Shown piece after piece: positions 50,732 through 59,949 of a stretch of DNA of 64,000 nt. The number at the start of each line of letters is the position of its first letter. Position 1 is the first letter of the stretch. Under the pieces are notes generated by a model. It saw only the letters and a list, made by a program, of their open reading frames with translations. It had not been told where the DNA came from and did not search any database. Location of the stretch: positions 2,108,001 to 2,172,000 of the forward strand of contig CAXXUJ010000001.1 of assembly GCA_963677695.2 (NCBI GenBank). The letters run 5' to 3'. The DNA comes from SABI01 sp963677695 (lineage in GTDB: Bacteria; Spirochaetota; Spirochaetia; Sphaerochaetales; Sphaerochaetaceae). A program made the position numbers and the translations under genes.

Positions 50732-51979
50732 ATGAAAAAACTAGCACTGATACTATTAATTGCGCTTTTAGCAATGAATGCTTCTCTGTTCGCACAGGGT
50801 GGAGCTGAAGCTGAGCCGGAAACAACTCTCCAGCTCCTGTTCTATTCACCTGAACTGCAGGACCAGTACAATGACATGGTGGAAGCCTACAAGGCTGAAA
50901 CAGGCGTCAATCTTGAGATCACAGTCCTTCAGACTGACTTCAGAGCTGTTCTGACAAGTAAGATCAACTCAGGTGACATTCCTGACATCTTCATGTCAAG
51001 CGCATACGCAGACAACTCTACCTACAAGGATTATGTGTATGACCTCACTGACGAGCCCTTCATGCAGAATATCGAACCTTCAGTCCTCACCGGTGTAACG
51101 GTGAACGGCAGAGTGATCGGTTATCCTTTCCTCGTTCAGTCCCACTCCTTCATCTATGACAAGGCTCTGTTCAGACAGCTCGGTCTTACAGAACCCAAGA
51201 CTATCAGCGAACTCGAAGCTGTTGCAAAGAAAATTCAGGCAGCAGGCGTACAGCCCTTCGGTACCGGTTTCAAGGAATTCTGGGTACTCCCACAGACTGC
51301 ATGGCAGATCCTCGCTCCCTACGTATCCAATTACGGCGGTTTCGAGAAGTTCGTTGCAGGACTTAACGGTAATACTCTCGACTTCGCTGACGTTGCTGAA
51401 ATGGAATACGTCTTCGACGTTCTTGATCTCATCGGCAAGTACGGCGGACCGAAACCCAACGAATCAGACTTCACTGACCAGACCGCATCCATCGCAGTCG
51501 GCAAGGCAGCAATCATCCACCAGGGTAACTGGGCAGAAGGTTCCATCCTATCAGTCAATCCCGATGCAGAACTTGGTTTCCTTGTAGGACCGACAGCAGG
51601 TGACGTTGAAGGCGGAATCATGTTCGATTCAAACCAGACCATCAGAGTCGCAAAGGACGGCAAGAACCTGCAGGCAGCTCTTGACTGGCTCGAATGGCTC
51701 ACAACAAGCGAATACGGCAAGAACTGGGTCCCGGGAAAGATCAAGCAGTCCTCACCGATCAAGGGAGCAGCTGCACCCGATTCACAGATCGCACAGGCAA
51801 CAAGCGCTCTCCTCGCTGACAGCGTTCCCGGCTACCCCTGGTTCTACCAGATGTTCCCCACCGGAACTGAACAGCAGCTCGGTGCAATCCTTCAGGGTTA
51901 CTGTGCAGGCGTCACAGATCGTGCCGAGACCCTCAAGGCTCTCGACAGCGCATACGACAAGATCGCAGGCGCACTCTAA
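50732..51979 (+). CDS. Sugar ABC transporter substrate-binding protein (family 1)
   Basis: A 415-residue exported binding protein. The ATG at 50732 follows AAAGGAGG and gives a signal peptide MKKLALILLIALLAMNASLFA with a mature acidic N-terminus. Family 1 features include LLFYSPELQDQYNDMVEAYK, SGDIPDIFMSSAYADNSTYKD and VIGYPFLVQSHSFIYDK. First gene of an operon with two permeases and a GH31 enzyme; a hairpin follows it. The ATPase is not in the operon, so a shared MsmK-type ATPase elsewhere is likely. Confidence 0.9.
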   Translation: MKKLALILLIALLAMNASLFAQGGAEAEPETTLQLLFYSPELQDQYNDMVEAYKAETGVNLEITVLQTDFRAVLTSKINSGDIPDIFMSSAYADNSTYKDYVYDLTDEPFMQNIEPSVLTGVTVNGRVIGYPFLVQSHSFIYDKALFRQLGLTEPKTISELEAVAKKIQAAGVQPFGTGFKEFWVLPQTAWQILAPYVSNYGGFEKFVAGLNGNTLDFADVAEMEYVFDVLDLIGKYGGPKPNESDFTDQTASIAVGKAAIIHQGNWAEGSILSVNPDAELGFLVGPTAGDVEGGIMFDSNQTIRVAKDGKNLQAALDWLEWLTTSEYGKNWVPGKIKQSSPIKGAAAPDSQIAQATSALLADSVPGYPWFYQMFPTGTEQQLGAILQGYCAGVTDRAETLKALDSAYDKIAGAL

Positions 51980-51991
51980 GCACACATCTTC

Positions 51992-52023
51992 TTTCCCCTT
52001 CTCCTCATACGAGGAGGGGGAAG
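51992..52023 (+). terminator. Intercistronic hairpin after the binding-protein gene
   Basis: TTCCCC(TT)CTCCTC and GAGGAGGGGGAA fold around ATAC; no clear U-tract follows. It probably raises binding-protein mRNA over permease mRNA. Confidence 0.5.
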
Positions 52024-52191
52024 AATTATTCCATCAGATGCAGGACTCAGAAGAGAACATTCCGCCTTTTATGGTGTGGATCACCCTTCGTACGCTCACT
52101 GCAGTCGACTATTCAGACATGAGAGAGACATCGTAGACAGATGCACGGGGTGTGTGTCTACCAGGTCTTTCTCGAAAGGGCAAGGAAATTT

Positions 52192-53082
52192 ATGAACCTG
52201 TACCAGAAGAGACAATTCAACAGTTTTCTGATATTCCTCGGTTTCACCGTTCCTGCGCTGGCCGTCATTCTCCTTTCAGTGGAGATTCCGTTCCTGATGA
52301 GTATCATCTACTCCTTCACCAAGTGGAACGGGCTGGACAAGGTCCCGGTATTCATCGGACTGGCGAACTATATCGAAATATTCAAAAACGATCCTGACGT
52401 GCTTCACGCACTCGGCTTCACACTGCAGCTTGCTGCATTCACTGTGATCTTCACCAATATATTCGCCCTGGCGCTCGCTGTCTTTCTCGACAGTGATATC
52501 AGGGGCAAGAATGCACTGAGAGTAGCCTTCTATATCCCGAACATCATTTCACTGATCGTTATCGGGTATGTCTGGCGTTTCATCTTCACCAAGGGATTCG
52601 ATTCCTTCTTCGAGATGACACATCTGGGCGTGTTCATGCTCAGCTGGCTGGGGGACAAGAACCTTGCGTTCGTCTCCCTTGTCCTTGTGAGAGTGTGGCA
52701 GCAGCTCGGTTTCTACCTTGTCATCTATATCGCTGGACTGCAGACGGTTCCCAAGAACCTGATCGAAGCGGCAATGATTGACGGAGCTTCACCGCTTGCG
52801 CGTTTCTTCCGTGTGACGCTCCCCATGATCATGCCTTCTGTCACTGTGGCGGTCTTCTATTCGCTCTCGAACGGTCTGAAGGCCTTTGATGTGATCCTCT
52901 CCCTTACAAGCGGCGGACCGGGGAATGCGACAATGAGTATCGCACTCGATATCTACAGAACGGCGTTCGTGACCGGTCGTTTCGGTTACGGTACCGCAAA
53001 GTCGGTTGTCCTGTTCCTGGTCATTCTCATCCTCACCGTATTCCAGGTGAAAGTATTCAAGCAGAAGGAGGTGGAAGTATGA
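52192..53082 (+). CDS. Sugar ABC transporter permease (MalF/LacF type)
   Basis: A 296-residue inner-membrane permease with six helices. The cytoplasmic EAA loop reads NLIEAAMIDGASPLARFFRVTLPMI. The ATG at 52192 follows AAGGA; longer readings from 52141 add a non-membrane extension. It overlaps the second permease by four bases. Partner of the 53079 gene and the 50732 receptor. Confidence 0.92.
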   Translation: MNLYQKRQFNSFLIFLGFTVPALAVILLSVEIPFLMSIIYSFTKWNGLDKVPVFIGLANYIEIFKNDPDVLHALGFTLQLAAFTVIFTNIFALALAVFLDSDIRGKNALRVAFYIPNIISLIVIGYVWRFIFTKGFDSFFEMTHLGVFMLSWLGDKNLAFVSLVLVRVWQQLGFYLVIYIAGLQTVPKNLIEAAMIDGASPLARFFRVTLPMIMPSVTVAVFYSLSNGLKAFDVILSLTSGGPGNATMSIALDIYRTAFVTGRFGYGTAKSVVLFLVILILTVFQVKVFKQKEVEV

Positions 53083-53906
53083 GAAAGTCACGTACATCTG
53101 CGGCTATTACAATCATACTCACGGTGATCGCCCTTATCTATCTCTATCCTCTCTTCCTCATTGTGATCAACTCGCTCAAGACGTTCGCCGAGATCACGAT
53201 CAATGCGGTCGCACTTCCTGCGAAACCGCAGCTGGTAAACTATGTCGAGACCTTCAAGCTGATGAAGTACCCCAATCTCTTCCTCAATACTCTGATCGCG
53301 ACAAGTGTCGGTGTCTTAGGGGTCGTCATTACAGCCTCCATGGCGGGGTATAAACTCTCAAGAACGAAAACGATCTATTCCTGGGTGATGTTCATCATTC
53401 TTATCGCTCCTATGATGATTCCGTTCCACTCCTTCATGATAGCACTGGTCAAGGTGGCAAAGGTACTCCACCTGACGGGAACTCCATGGGGACTGGGAGT
53501 GATGTACTGGGGTCTCGGTGCTCCCCTTGCACTCTTCCTTTACCACGGGTTTGTGAAATCGGTTCCAAGGGACCTTGATGACTGTGCCATGATCGATGGA
53601 GCCTCTCCCATGAGAGCGTTCTTCCAGGTCATCCTCCCACTCCTGCAGCCGGTGACAGTATCAGTTGTCGTCATTAACGCCATGTGGATGTGGAACGACT
53701 TCCTTCTCCCCCTGCTCCTGCTGAGCGGATCGAAGAAGGCACTCACTCTCCAGCTTGCGGCTTATAACTTTTTCGGACAGTACAAGGTCGAGTGGCACTA
53801 TGCGATGGCAGGAGTGCTCCTCACCATCATACCTGCGGTCATCCTGTTCCTCGCACTGCAGCGTCATATCATAAAGGGAATGATCGCCGGGGCGATCAAG
53901 ACCTGA
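53079..53906 (+). CDS. Sugar ABC transporter permease (MalG/LacG type)
   Basis: A 275-residue permease with six helices and the EAA loop DLDDCAMIDGASPMRAFFQVILP. The N-terminal helix IILTVIALIYLYPLFLIVINSLK is typical of the MalG-like partner. Its GTG/ATG overlaps the preceding stop (ATGA), so synthesis is coupled. It is followed by the GH31 gene after 46 bp. Confidence 0.92.
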   Translation: MRKSRTSAAITIILTVIALIYLYPLFLIVINSLKTFAEITINAVALPAKPQLVNYVETFKLMKYPNLFLNTLIATSVGVLGVVITASMAGYKLSRTKTIYSWVMFIILIAPMMIPFHSFMIALVKVAKVLHLTGTPWGLGVMYWGLGAPLALFLYHGFVKSVPRDLDDCAMIDGASPMRAFFQVILPLLQPVTVSVVVINAMWMWNDFLLPLLLLSGSKKALTLQLAAYNFFGQYKVEWHYAMAGVLLTIIPAVILFLALQRHIIKGMIAGAIKT

Positions 53907-53952
53907 TCGCGGGGAATCATCATCCAACTCAAACACTGAAGGAGATCCGACT

Positions 53953-56340
53953 ATGAAATTCAGAGACGGTTACTGGGGATTGAAAGAGGGCGTCAGGCTG
54001 ATCAATCCTGTTGAAGTCAGAGACAGCGAACATACCGATACCACTCTTACCCTCTATTCGGCTACACGGCAGATCCATCACAGGGGGGCGACACTCAATT
54101 CGCCTCTCCTTACTACAGAGATATCTTCTCCCCATGAAGATATCATACGAGTGAAGACAAGCCACTTCAGAGGAGGCATTCACCGGGGACCAGATTTCGT
54201 TCTCAACGAAGGAGAGCCTTCAGTCACGGTCGCTTCGGATGAGCTGGTTTCCTCCTTCACCTCCGGTAAGCTCACTGCAAAGATAGAGAAGAAGGACCCG
54301 GTCATGGAGGCCGTGGCCTACTCTTCCTGGGCACTCAATTTCACCCGTGAGGGGAGAAAGCTGACCGAGGTATCAGGAAGGCATTCAGGTCATATGACCA
54401 TCGATACCCGCCTGAGCGAGCATGTTGAAAGCACCCAGAAGGAAACCTACCTGTGCCAGTACCTGAATCTGTCGGTAGGGGAGACGATCTACGGTCTCGG
54501 AGAGAGGTTCACCCCCTTCGTGAAGAACGGGCAGGTTGTCGATATCTGGAATGAAGACGGTGGAACAAGCAGTGAGATCGCCTACAAGAACATTCCCTTC
54601 TACCTTTCAAGCAAGGGGTATGGTATTTTCGTTAACTCTCCTGCACGTGTGCAGTTCGAGGTCGCTTCTGAGGTCGTGACCGCTGTTCAGTTCTCTGTCC
54701 CCGGAGAGGAGATCGATTACTTCATCGTCTCAGGCGATACCCTCAAGGATGTCCTTTCAAATTACACCCTCCTCACCGGTCGTCCGGCACTTCCTCCCTC
54801 CTGGTCTTTCGGGCTGTGGCTGACAACGAGCTTCACCACCTCGTATGACGAGAAGACTGTAACCGGTTTCATTGACGGCATGGCCGAACGTGATATTCCT
54901 CTCCATGTCTTCCACTTCGACTGTTTCTGGATGAAAGAGTACCGGTGGACAGACTTCGTCTGGGATGAGGAACTCTTCCCCGAGCCCGATGCGATGCTGA
55001 AGAGACTGAAAGGGAAGGGGCTGAATATCTGCGTATGGATCAATCCCTATATCGCACAGCGTTCCCGTCTCTTTGAAGAGGGAATGGCTAACGGCTACCT
55101 TGTAAAAAACTATGATGGAAGCGTCTGGCAGTGGGACCGCTGGCAGTCAGGTATGGGTCTGGTGGACTTCACTAACCCTGATGCCTGTACATGGTATCGG
55201 GAGGGTTTGAGGACTCTGGTCCGCCAGGGAGTCGATACCTTCAAGACCGACTTCGGTGAGCGTATTCCAACCGATGTCGTCTATCATGACGGCTCTGATC
55301 CGATGAAGATGCACAACTACTACACCTACCTCTATAACCAGACCGTGTTCACCCTCCTCGAGGAGGAACTCGGGGTGGGCAAGGCTCTCGTCTTCGCCCG
55401 CTCGGCGACAGCCGGCGGACAGAAGTTCCCCGTCCACTGGGGAGGGGACTGCTCGGCAACCTATGAATCAATGGCAGAGACCCTCCGCGGCGGACTCTCC
55501 CTCGCCCTTTCGGGCTTCGGTTTCTGGTCGCACGATATCAGCGGGTTCGAACTGACGGCGACCCCCGATCTCTACAAGAGATGGATAGCCTTCGGCTCCT
55601 TCTCTTCCCACTCAAGACTTCATGGAAACGAATCGTACCGTGTCCCCTGGAACTTCGATGATGAATCGAGTGATGTCCTGAGATTCTTCACCCGTCTGAA
55701 GTGTTCTCTCATGCCCTATATCTATCGGGAAGCGATCAGTACGCATGAAAGCGGAGTGCCCATGATGAGACCTATGATCCTCGAGTACCCTGAAGACCCC
55801 ACCTGTGCATACCTTGACCGGCAGTACTTCTTCGGCTCCTCGCTGCTCACCGCTCCTCTTTTCAGCGAAGATAGTGAAGTGACCTACTACCTCCCTGAAG
55901 GAAGCTGGACGCACTTCATCACAGGAAAGCAGGAAAAGGGAGGAGCATGGAAGACTGAACAGCATGATTACCTGAGCCTTCCTTTGATGGTGCCTCAGAA
56001 TACCGTTATTCCTGTCGGTGCCGTAGAGGATATCCCAAGCTATGACTATGCTGAGGATGTGACCTTCCACTTTTTCGATATAGAAGAGAGTGCGAAGATT
56101 GATTCTCCTGTCTACTCATCAGAAGGAAAGCTTCAGCTGACACTGAACGTTGAACGGACGGATGATACGCTAACACTGAATAAAATCATATCGGATGGGG
56201 AGAAAGCGAAGAAGTGGAATGTCCTGTTGCGTGGTGTCGATTCTGTAGTACAATGTTCCGCTGGAACGTCTGAACAGACTCTCCTTGGAACAATGATTTC
56301 GTTCGCTCCTGAAGTAGGAGAGGCCGAGATACGTCTCTAA
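53953..56340 (+). CDS. GH31 alpha-xylosidase (YicI-like)
   Basis: A 795-residue glycoside hydrolase with the YicI opening FRDGYWGLKEGVRLINPVEV. The nucleophile is Asp433 in KTDFGERIP and the acid/base Asp499 in HWGGDCSATYESMAE; their 66-residue spacing equals that of Asp416/Asp482 in E. coli YicI. FWSHDISGFE and the aromatic ASP loop are also present. There is no signal peptide, so it acts in the cytoplasm on imported alpha-xylosides such as isoprimeverose. An ordinary alpha-glucosidase is less likely given the KTDFGERIP signature. Confidence 0.92.
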   Translation: MKFRDGYWGLKEGVRLINPVEVRDSEHTDTTLTLYSATRQIHHRGATLNSPLLTTEISSPHEDIIRVKTSHFRGGIHRGPDFVLNEGEPSVTVASDELVSSFTSGKLTAKIEKKDPVMEAVAYSSWALNFTREGRKLTEVSGRHSGHMTIDTRLSEHVESTQKETYLCQYLNLSVGETIYGLGERFTPFVKNGQVVDIWNEDGGTSSEIAYKNIPFYLSSKGYGIFVNSPARVQFEVASEVVTAVQFSVPGEEIDYFIVSGDTLKDVLSNYTLLTGRPALPPSWSFGLWLTTSFTTSYDEKTVTGFIDGMAERDIPLHVFHFDCFWMKEYRWTDFVWDEELFPEPDAMLKRLKGKGLNICVWINPYIAQRSRLFEEGMANGYLVKNYDGSVWQWDRWQSGMGLVDFTNPDACTWYREGLRTLVRQGVDTFKTDFGERIPTDVVYHDGSDPMKMHNYYTYLYNQTVFTLLEEELGVGKALVFARSATAGGQKFPVHWGGDCSATYESMAETLRGGLSLALSGFGFWSHDISGFELTATPDLYKRWIAFGSFSSHSRLHGNESYRVPWNFDDESSDVLRFFTRLKCSLMPYIYREAISTHESGVPMMRPMILEYPEDPTCAYLDRQYFFGSSLLTAPLFSEDSEVTYYLPEGSWTHFITGKQEKGGAWKTEQHDYLSLPLMVPQNTVIPVGAVEDIPSYDYAEDVTFHFFDIEESAKIDSPVYSSEGKLQLTLNVERTDDTLTLNKIISDGEKAKKWNVLLRGVDSVVQCSAGTSEQTLLGTMISFAPEVGEAEIRL

Positions 56341-56393
56341 CAGAGAAAACGCCGGAAGAGAGTAATTTTGGTGTCACAGAAGATTTGAGTATG

Positions 56394-56430
56394 AAAAAAG
56401 GAGTATGCTGCAACCGGCATACTCCTTTTT
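56394..56430. terminator. Hairpin terminator after the GH31 operon (copy 1 of a repeated hairpin)
   Basis: AAAGGAGTATGC and GCATACTCCTTT form a 12-pair stem around TGCAACCG, with A-rich and T-rich flanks that make it bidirectional. A 33-nt core is identical to 62336-62368. Confidence 0.9.
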
Positions 56431-56741
56431 CAATCCATTCGCATCCTGGGAATAAAAAGCATAACCCGTATGCCGCTACCACATACAAATATATGTCATT
56501 ATGACACTGTAATCACCATTGGCATCGATATCCACAAGAACAGCGACCCTCTAAGCGTATTCAACTTCTCTAAGAACAGGCATACCGGTCAGAACAAAAT
56601 TGAGAGCAATGGTACTTTAGGTCATTAAATAGGTGAATTGTCTCAAATCTAATCATAATGTCTGAGAACACTAAAGCGATTTTTCGATATTGCTTCATGA
56701 GTACTCCCTGTGATTCTTAAACAATAGGAAGTTATGCATAA

Positions 56742-56751
56742 TTGGATCCAA
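56742..56751. promoter_or_regulatory. TTGGATCCAA palindrome, candidate GntR operator
   Basis: A perfect 10-bp palindrome about 250 bp upstream of the dctP promoter, related to the motifs at 57036 and 61543. Confidence 0.4.
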
Positions 56752-56995
56752 AAATCTATACCGAATGTATTCGTGTGTTATGACTCGCATAGATCACTGG
56801 AGAGTCTAACAAGGCAAATCAATCTTTCTTTGTTCATGCCTTTTTCATTTTTCCTGACTGTTTGAACTGAGAAAATTATATATTAAAATATAAAGAATTA
56901 TGATTAATTTAATCTCAGATAATCATTTTAGTTCAAAATGAGTGACCATACATATCAAGGAATCTGGCACCAACATTATTTTATGAAAATTTTTG

Positions 56996-57024
56996 TTGAC
57001 AACTGAGCATTCGTGGCTTAGACT
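56996..57024 (+). promoter_or_regulatory. Promoter of the TRAP-fumarase operon
   Basis: TTGACA (56996-57001) and TAGACT (57019-57024) are 17 bp apart. A candidate operator lies just downstream. Confidence 0.72.
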
Positions 57025-57035
57025 CCTGATTAAAC

Positions 57036-57052
57036 ATGGATATCGGATCCAA
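57036..57052. promoter_or_regulatory. Candidate GntR operator downstream of the dctP promoter
   Basis: ATGGATATCGGATC (57036-57049) differs by one base from 61543-61556 ahead of the gntR gene, and extends into GGATCCAA. Its position just after the transcription start suits a repressor. Confidence 0.55.
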
Positions 57053-57073
57053 AAAAATGAGAAGGAGTTTTTT

Positions 57074-58087
57074 ATGAAAAAACACGGAATTATTGCTCTT
57101 GCCCTGTTACTGATCGTTTCATTGGCAACACCCCTGTTCGCTAATGGCGATTCTGAAACTGGAGAGCTTTCTAAACCAATGTCTCTCAAGCTTGGTCATG
57201 TAGCGACAAACACAGAACCTTATCATCTTGCAGCAGTGAAATTTGCTGAACTGGTGAAAGAAAAGACCGATGGAATGATCACAGTGGAAATTTTCCCGAA
57301 CAGCCAGCTCGGAAGTTCTCGCGATCTGATTGAAGGACTGCAGATGGGGACTGTTGATGCTACTCTTACAACAGCAGCTGTCTTAGCCAATTTCATTCCT
57401 ACCTCACAGGTTATCGAACTCCCGTTCATGTTCCGTGACCGTAAGCATGTATATGATGTAGTTGACGGTCCTCTTGCTGCAGAAATATTCAAGGGTGATA
57501 CAGATAAGAAACTCAAAGTCATCAATACTTGGGAAAACGGTTTCAGAAACATTACCAATAATGTCAGATCGATTACGTCGCCTGATGATATGCAGGGGAT
57601 CAAGATCAGAGTAATGGAGAACCAGATGTATATCGATATGTTTAATGCTCTCGGTGCTAATCCTACTCCGATGGCAAGAAGTGAACTTTTCACTGCTCTT
57701 CAGCAGAAGACTGTTGATGCTCAGGAAAATCCGATGGGTCAGATCTATTCTTCAAGATTCTATGAAGTTCAGGACTACCTTACCCTCACCGGTCATACCT
57801 ATTCACCTGAAGTGCTCGTATTCAGTTTGAAGACCTGGGACAAGATTCCTGCGAAATATCAGGCACTTGTAAAGCAGGCTGCTGATGAAGCCCGTGACTA
57901 CTGCCGTGTGATGAAGGAAGAGAAGGATAAGGAATATATCCAGGCCGTTAAAGATGAGGGAATGGAAGTTACCGTTCTTTCACCTGCAGCTGTAGCAGCT
58001 TTCCAGGAGAAGATGAAACCTGTCTGGGAGAAGTATTACGATGTAATTGGTGAAGATCTTATCAATAAGGTCTACAACACTAAATAA
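57074..58087 (+). CDS. dctP: TRAP transporter solute receptor, DctP family
   Basis: A 337-residue periplasmic receptor for a C4-dicarboxylate-like acid. After a signal peptide (MKKHGIIALALLLIVSLATPLFA) it has LKLGHVATNTEPYHLAAVKFAELV and the ligand-binding Arg in MQGIKIRVMENQMY, then GANPTPMARSELFTALQQKTVDAQENP, a DctP signature. AAGGAG lies six bases before the ATG at 57074. First gene of dctP-dctQ-dctM-fumA-fumB, in a segment visibly richer in A/T than its surroundings. Confidence 0.93.
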   Translation: MKKHGIIALALLLIVSLATPLFANGDSETGELSKPMSLKLGHVATNTEPYHLAAVKFAELVKEKTDGMITVEIFPNSQLGSSRDLIEGLQMGTVDATLTTAAVLANFIPTSQVIELPFMFRDRKHVYDVVDGPLAAEIFKGDTDKKLKVINTWENGFRNITNNVRSITSPDDMQGIKIRVMENQMYIDMFNALGANPTPMARSELFTALQQKTVDAQENPMGQIYSSRFYEVQDYLTLTGHTYSPEVLVFSLKTWDKIPAKYQALVKQAADEARDYCRVMKEEKDKEYIQAVKDEGMEVTVLSPAAVAAFQEKMKPVWEKYYDVIGEDLINKVYNTK

Positions 58088-58158
58088 CTGTTGAGTCAGT
58101 ATGAATAATCCGGGATGAGAATTGTCTCGTCCCGGTACTATGGTAAGGAGTGTCAGCC

Positions 58159-58656
58159 ATGGGAAAGCTAAAAACTTTAGTAGAGAAGACTGATCTTATC
58201 GCGAATTGGATGACGTATGCATCTGTTGGTGTCATGACACTGATGGTATCAGTTCAGGTTATTTCTCGATATGTATTTCAAAATTCAATCAGCTTCTCCG
58301 AGGAACTTGCGAGATTTATGTTCATCTGGACAGTCGCAATAGGTTCGTCAATTGCTCTGAGAAAGCGTAAACACGTGAAGGTCACCCTGTTTGTAGATAG
58401 TCTTCCGAAGAAAGCCGGAACCATCCTGAAGATAATCTCTGAATCACTTTCAGTCCTATTCTTTCTGATTATTCTCATTTACGGGTTTGTGATGCTTCTT
58501 GAAACAGTTGAACAGACTTCCCCAGCCTTAGGTTGGAGTATGAGTCTTGTCTATCTCGCAATGCCTCTATCAGGTCTGCTTCTTCTGATCAACAGCGTTG
58601 CAAATATCAGTGAAGACCTGGAGAAGGTTAAAAAACTCCAGGCAGAGGAGAACTAG
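58159..58656 (+). CDS. dctQ: TRAP transporter small membrane protein, DctQ family
   Basis: A 165-residue protein with four helices. RYVFQNSISFSEELARFMFIWTVAIGSSIALRKRKHVKV is typical of DctQ. The ATG at 58159 lies nine bases after AAGGAG; a GTG at 58150 overlaps that site and is less likely. It stabilises or assists DctM. Stop is two bases before dctM. Confidence 0.9.
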   Translation: MGKLKTLVEKTDLIANWMTYASVGVMTLMVSVQVISRYVFQNSISFSEELARFMFIWTVAIGSSIALRKRKHVKVTLFVDSLPKKAGTILKIISESLSVLFFLIILIYGFVMLLETVEQTSPALGWSMSLVYLAMPLSGLLLLINSVANISEDLEKVKKLQAEEN

Positions 58657-58658
58657 AA

Positions 58659-59936
58659 ATGGTAGCAGCAGTTCTTTTTCTATCATTATTTGTCTTTATA
58701 CTTATAGGTTTACCTATTGCGGTTGCTCTGGGTCTGTCCACCACAATATCAATTCTGATCTCTGATCTGCCCTTGGCTCTGATAGTGCAGCGAATGGTCG
58801 TATCAAATGACTCATTCCCCCTGATGGCGATCCCGTTTTTTATGCTTGCCGGATCTATTATGTCCCGTGGTGGCGTATCGAAACGCCTGGTTGCTCTGGC
58901 AGATTCTATAGTTGGATGGATGACCGGAGGTTTGGGTATTGTAGCTAACGTCTCTGGTATCTTCTTTTCCGCAATTTCAGGATCTTCTGCAGCTACAACA
59001 GCAGCTGTTGGTTCAGTGCTGTTTCCTGAGATGGAAAAAAGAGGGTATGACAGAGCCTTCTCTGCAGCAGTGGTAGCCGCTTCGGGAGAAACCGGTATCA
59101 TCATCCCTCCTAGCGTAGTTATGGTCGTGTACGGTGTTATTGCCGGTGTCTCCATAGGTGATATGTTCCTTGGGGGATTTGGCCCAGGACTTCTCATGGG
59201 ACTTTCCATGGCAGTTCTTGTCTATGTTGTGTCCAAGAAGAAGAAATATCCGAAAGTTCCTTTCGGGGGAGTAAAACCTATCCTGAAGTCATTTATCGGT
59301 GCAATCTGGGGAATTCTCATGCCGGTTATTATCCTCGGCGGTATCTACGGAGGAATTTTTACTCCAACCGAGGCTGCTGTTGTTGCGGTTCTGTATGGAT
59401 TGGTAATTGGTTTCTTTGTCTACAAGGATCTCAAACTCAGTCATATCCCGGGCATCATCAAGGATACAGTTGTCGGTACTTCAGTGATCATGTTTATCAT
59501 GAACGCCGCAGGTCTCTTCAGCTGGCTGATCACACGTGAACAGCTTCCGCTAAAACTGGCGAACTATTTTGTTTCGATCTCTGACAGCCCGCTCGTATTC
59601 CTGATGCTGATCAATGTTCTTCTGCTTGTTACAGGTACATTCATCAATGCTTCAGCAGCGGTTACCATTCTGGCGCCGATCCTCGTTCCCATTGCTGTTG
59701 CACTCGGGATCAATCCGATTTTCTTCGGAGTTCTTATGGTAACGAACCTTGCTATCGGGTGTCTTACACCTCCAGTCGGAGTAGACCTGTTTGTGGCCTC
59801 TACCATATCGGGTGTTTCCATCGAGAAGATATCGAAATCGATACTTCCTTTCCTAGGTGTCCTGTTAGTGGACCTGCTGGTTATTACCTATGTGCAGGAC
59901 ATTATCATGTGGCTCCCCAACCTTATGAATGCTTAA
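58659..59936 (+). CDS. dctM: TRAP transporter large permease, DctM family
   Basis: A 425-residue Na+-coupled permease with about twelve helices. Signature segments include GLPIAVALGLSTTISIL, FPLMAIPFFMLAGSIMSRGG, SGSSAATTAAVGSVLFPEM and VVAASGETGIIIPPSVVMVVYG, with a matching set in the second half. It transports the acid captured by DctP. Fourteen bases separate it from the fumarase alpha gene. Confidence 0.94.
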   Translation: MVAAVLFLSLFVFILIGLPIAVALGLSTTISILISDLPLALIVQRMVVSNDSFPLMAIPFFMLAGSIMSRGGVSKRLVALADSIVGWMTGGLGIVANVSGIFFSAISGSSAATTAAVGSVLFPEMEKRGYDRAFSAAVVAASGETGIIIPPSVVMVVYGVIAGVSIGDMFLGGFGPGLLMGLSMAVLVYVVSKKKKYPKVPFGGVKPILKSFIGAIWGILMPVIILGGIYGGIFTPTEAAVVAVLYGLVIGFFVYKDLKLSHIPGIIKDTVVGTSVIMFIMNAAGLFSWLITREQLPLKLANYFVSISDSPLVFLMLINVLLLVTGTFINASAAVTILAPILVPIAVALGINPIFFGVLMVTNLAIGCLTPPVGVDLFVASTISGVSIEKISKSILPFLGVLLVDLLVITYVQDIIMWLPNLMNA

Positions 59937-59949
59937 ACAAGGAGATAAT

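Larger units (their letters stand above)
56431..57073. other. AT-rich gap without an intact gene
   Basis: About 640 bp between the GH31 terminator and dctP with no convincing gene. A 42-codon minus-strand frame (56570-56698) has AGGGAG before its ATG, but its product (MKQYRKIALVFSDI...) matches nothing I know; a neighbouring minus frame carries coding-like stretches broken by stops (TIALNFVLTGMPVLREVEYA), hinting at decayed sequence. The right part holds TTGGATCCAA at 56742-56751 and the dctP promoter. Confidence 0.5.

Noticed and set aside
56974..56992. Sigma-54 promoter at CTGGCACCAACATTATTTT
   Set aside because: It has the GG element but no GC at the -12 spacing; a sigma-70-type promoter lies just downstream.
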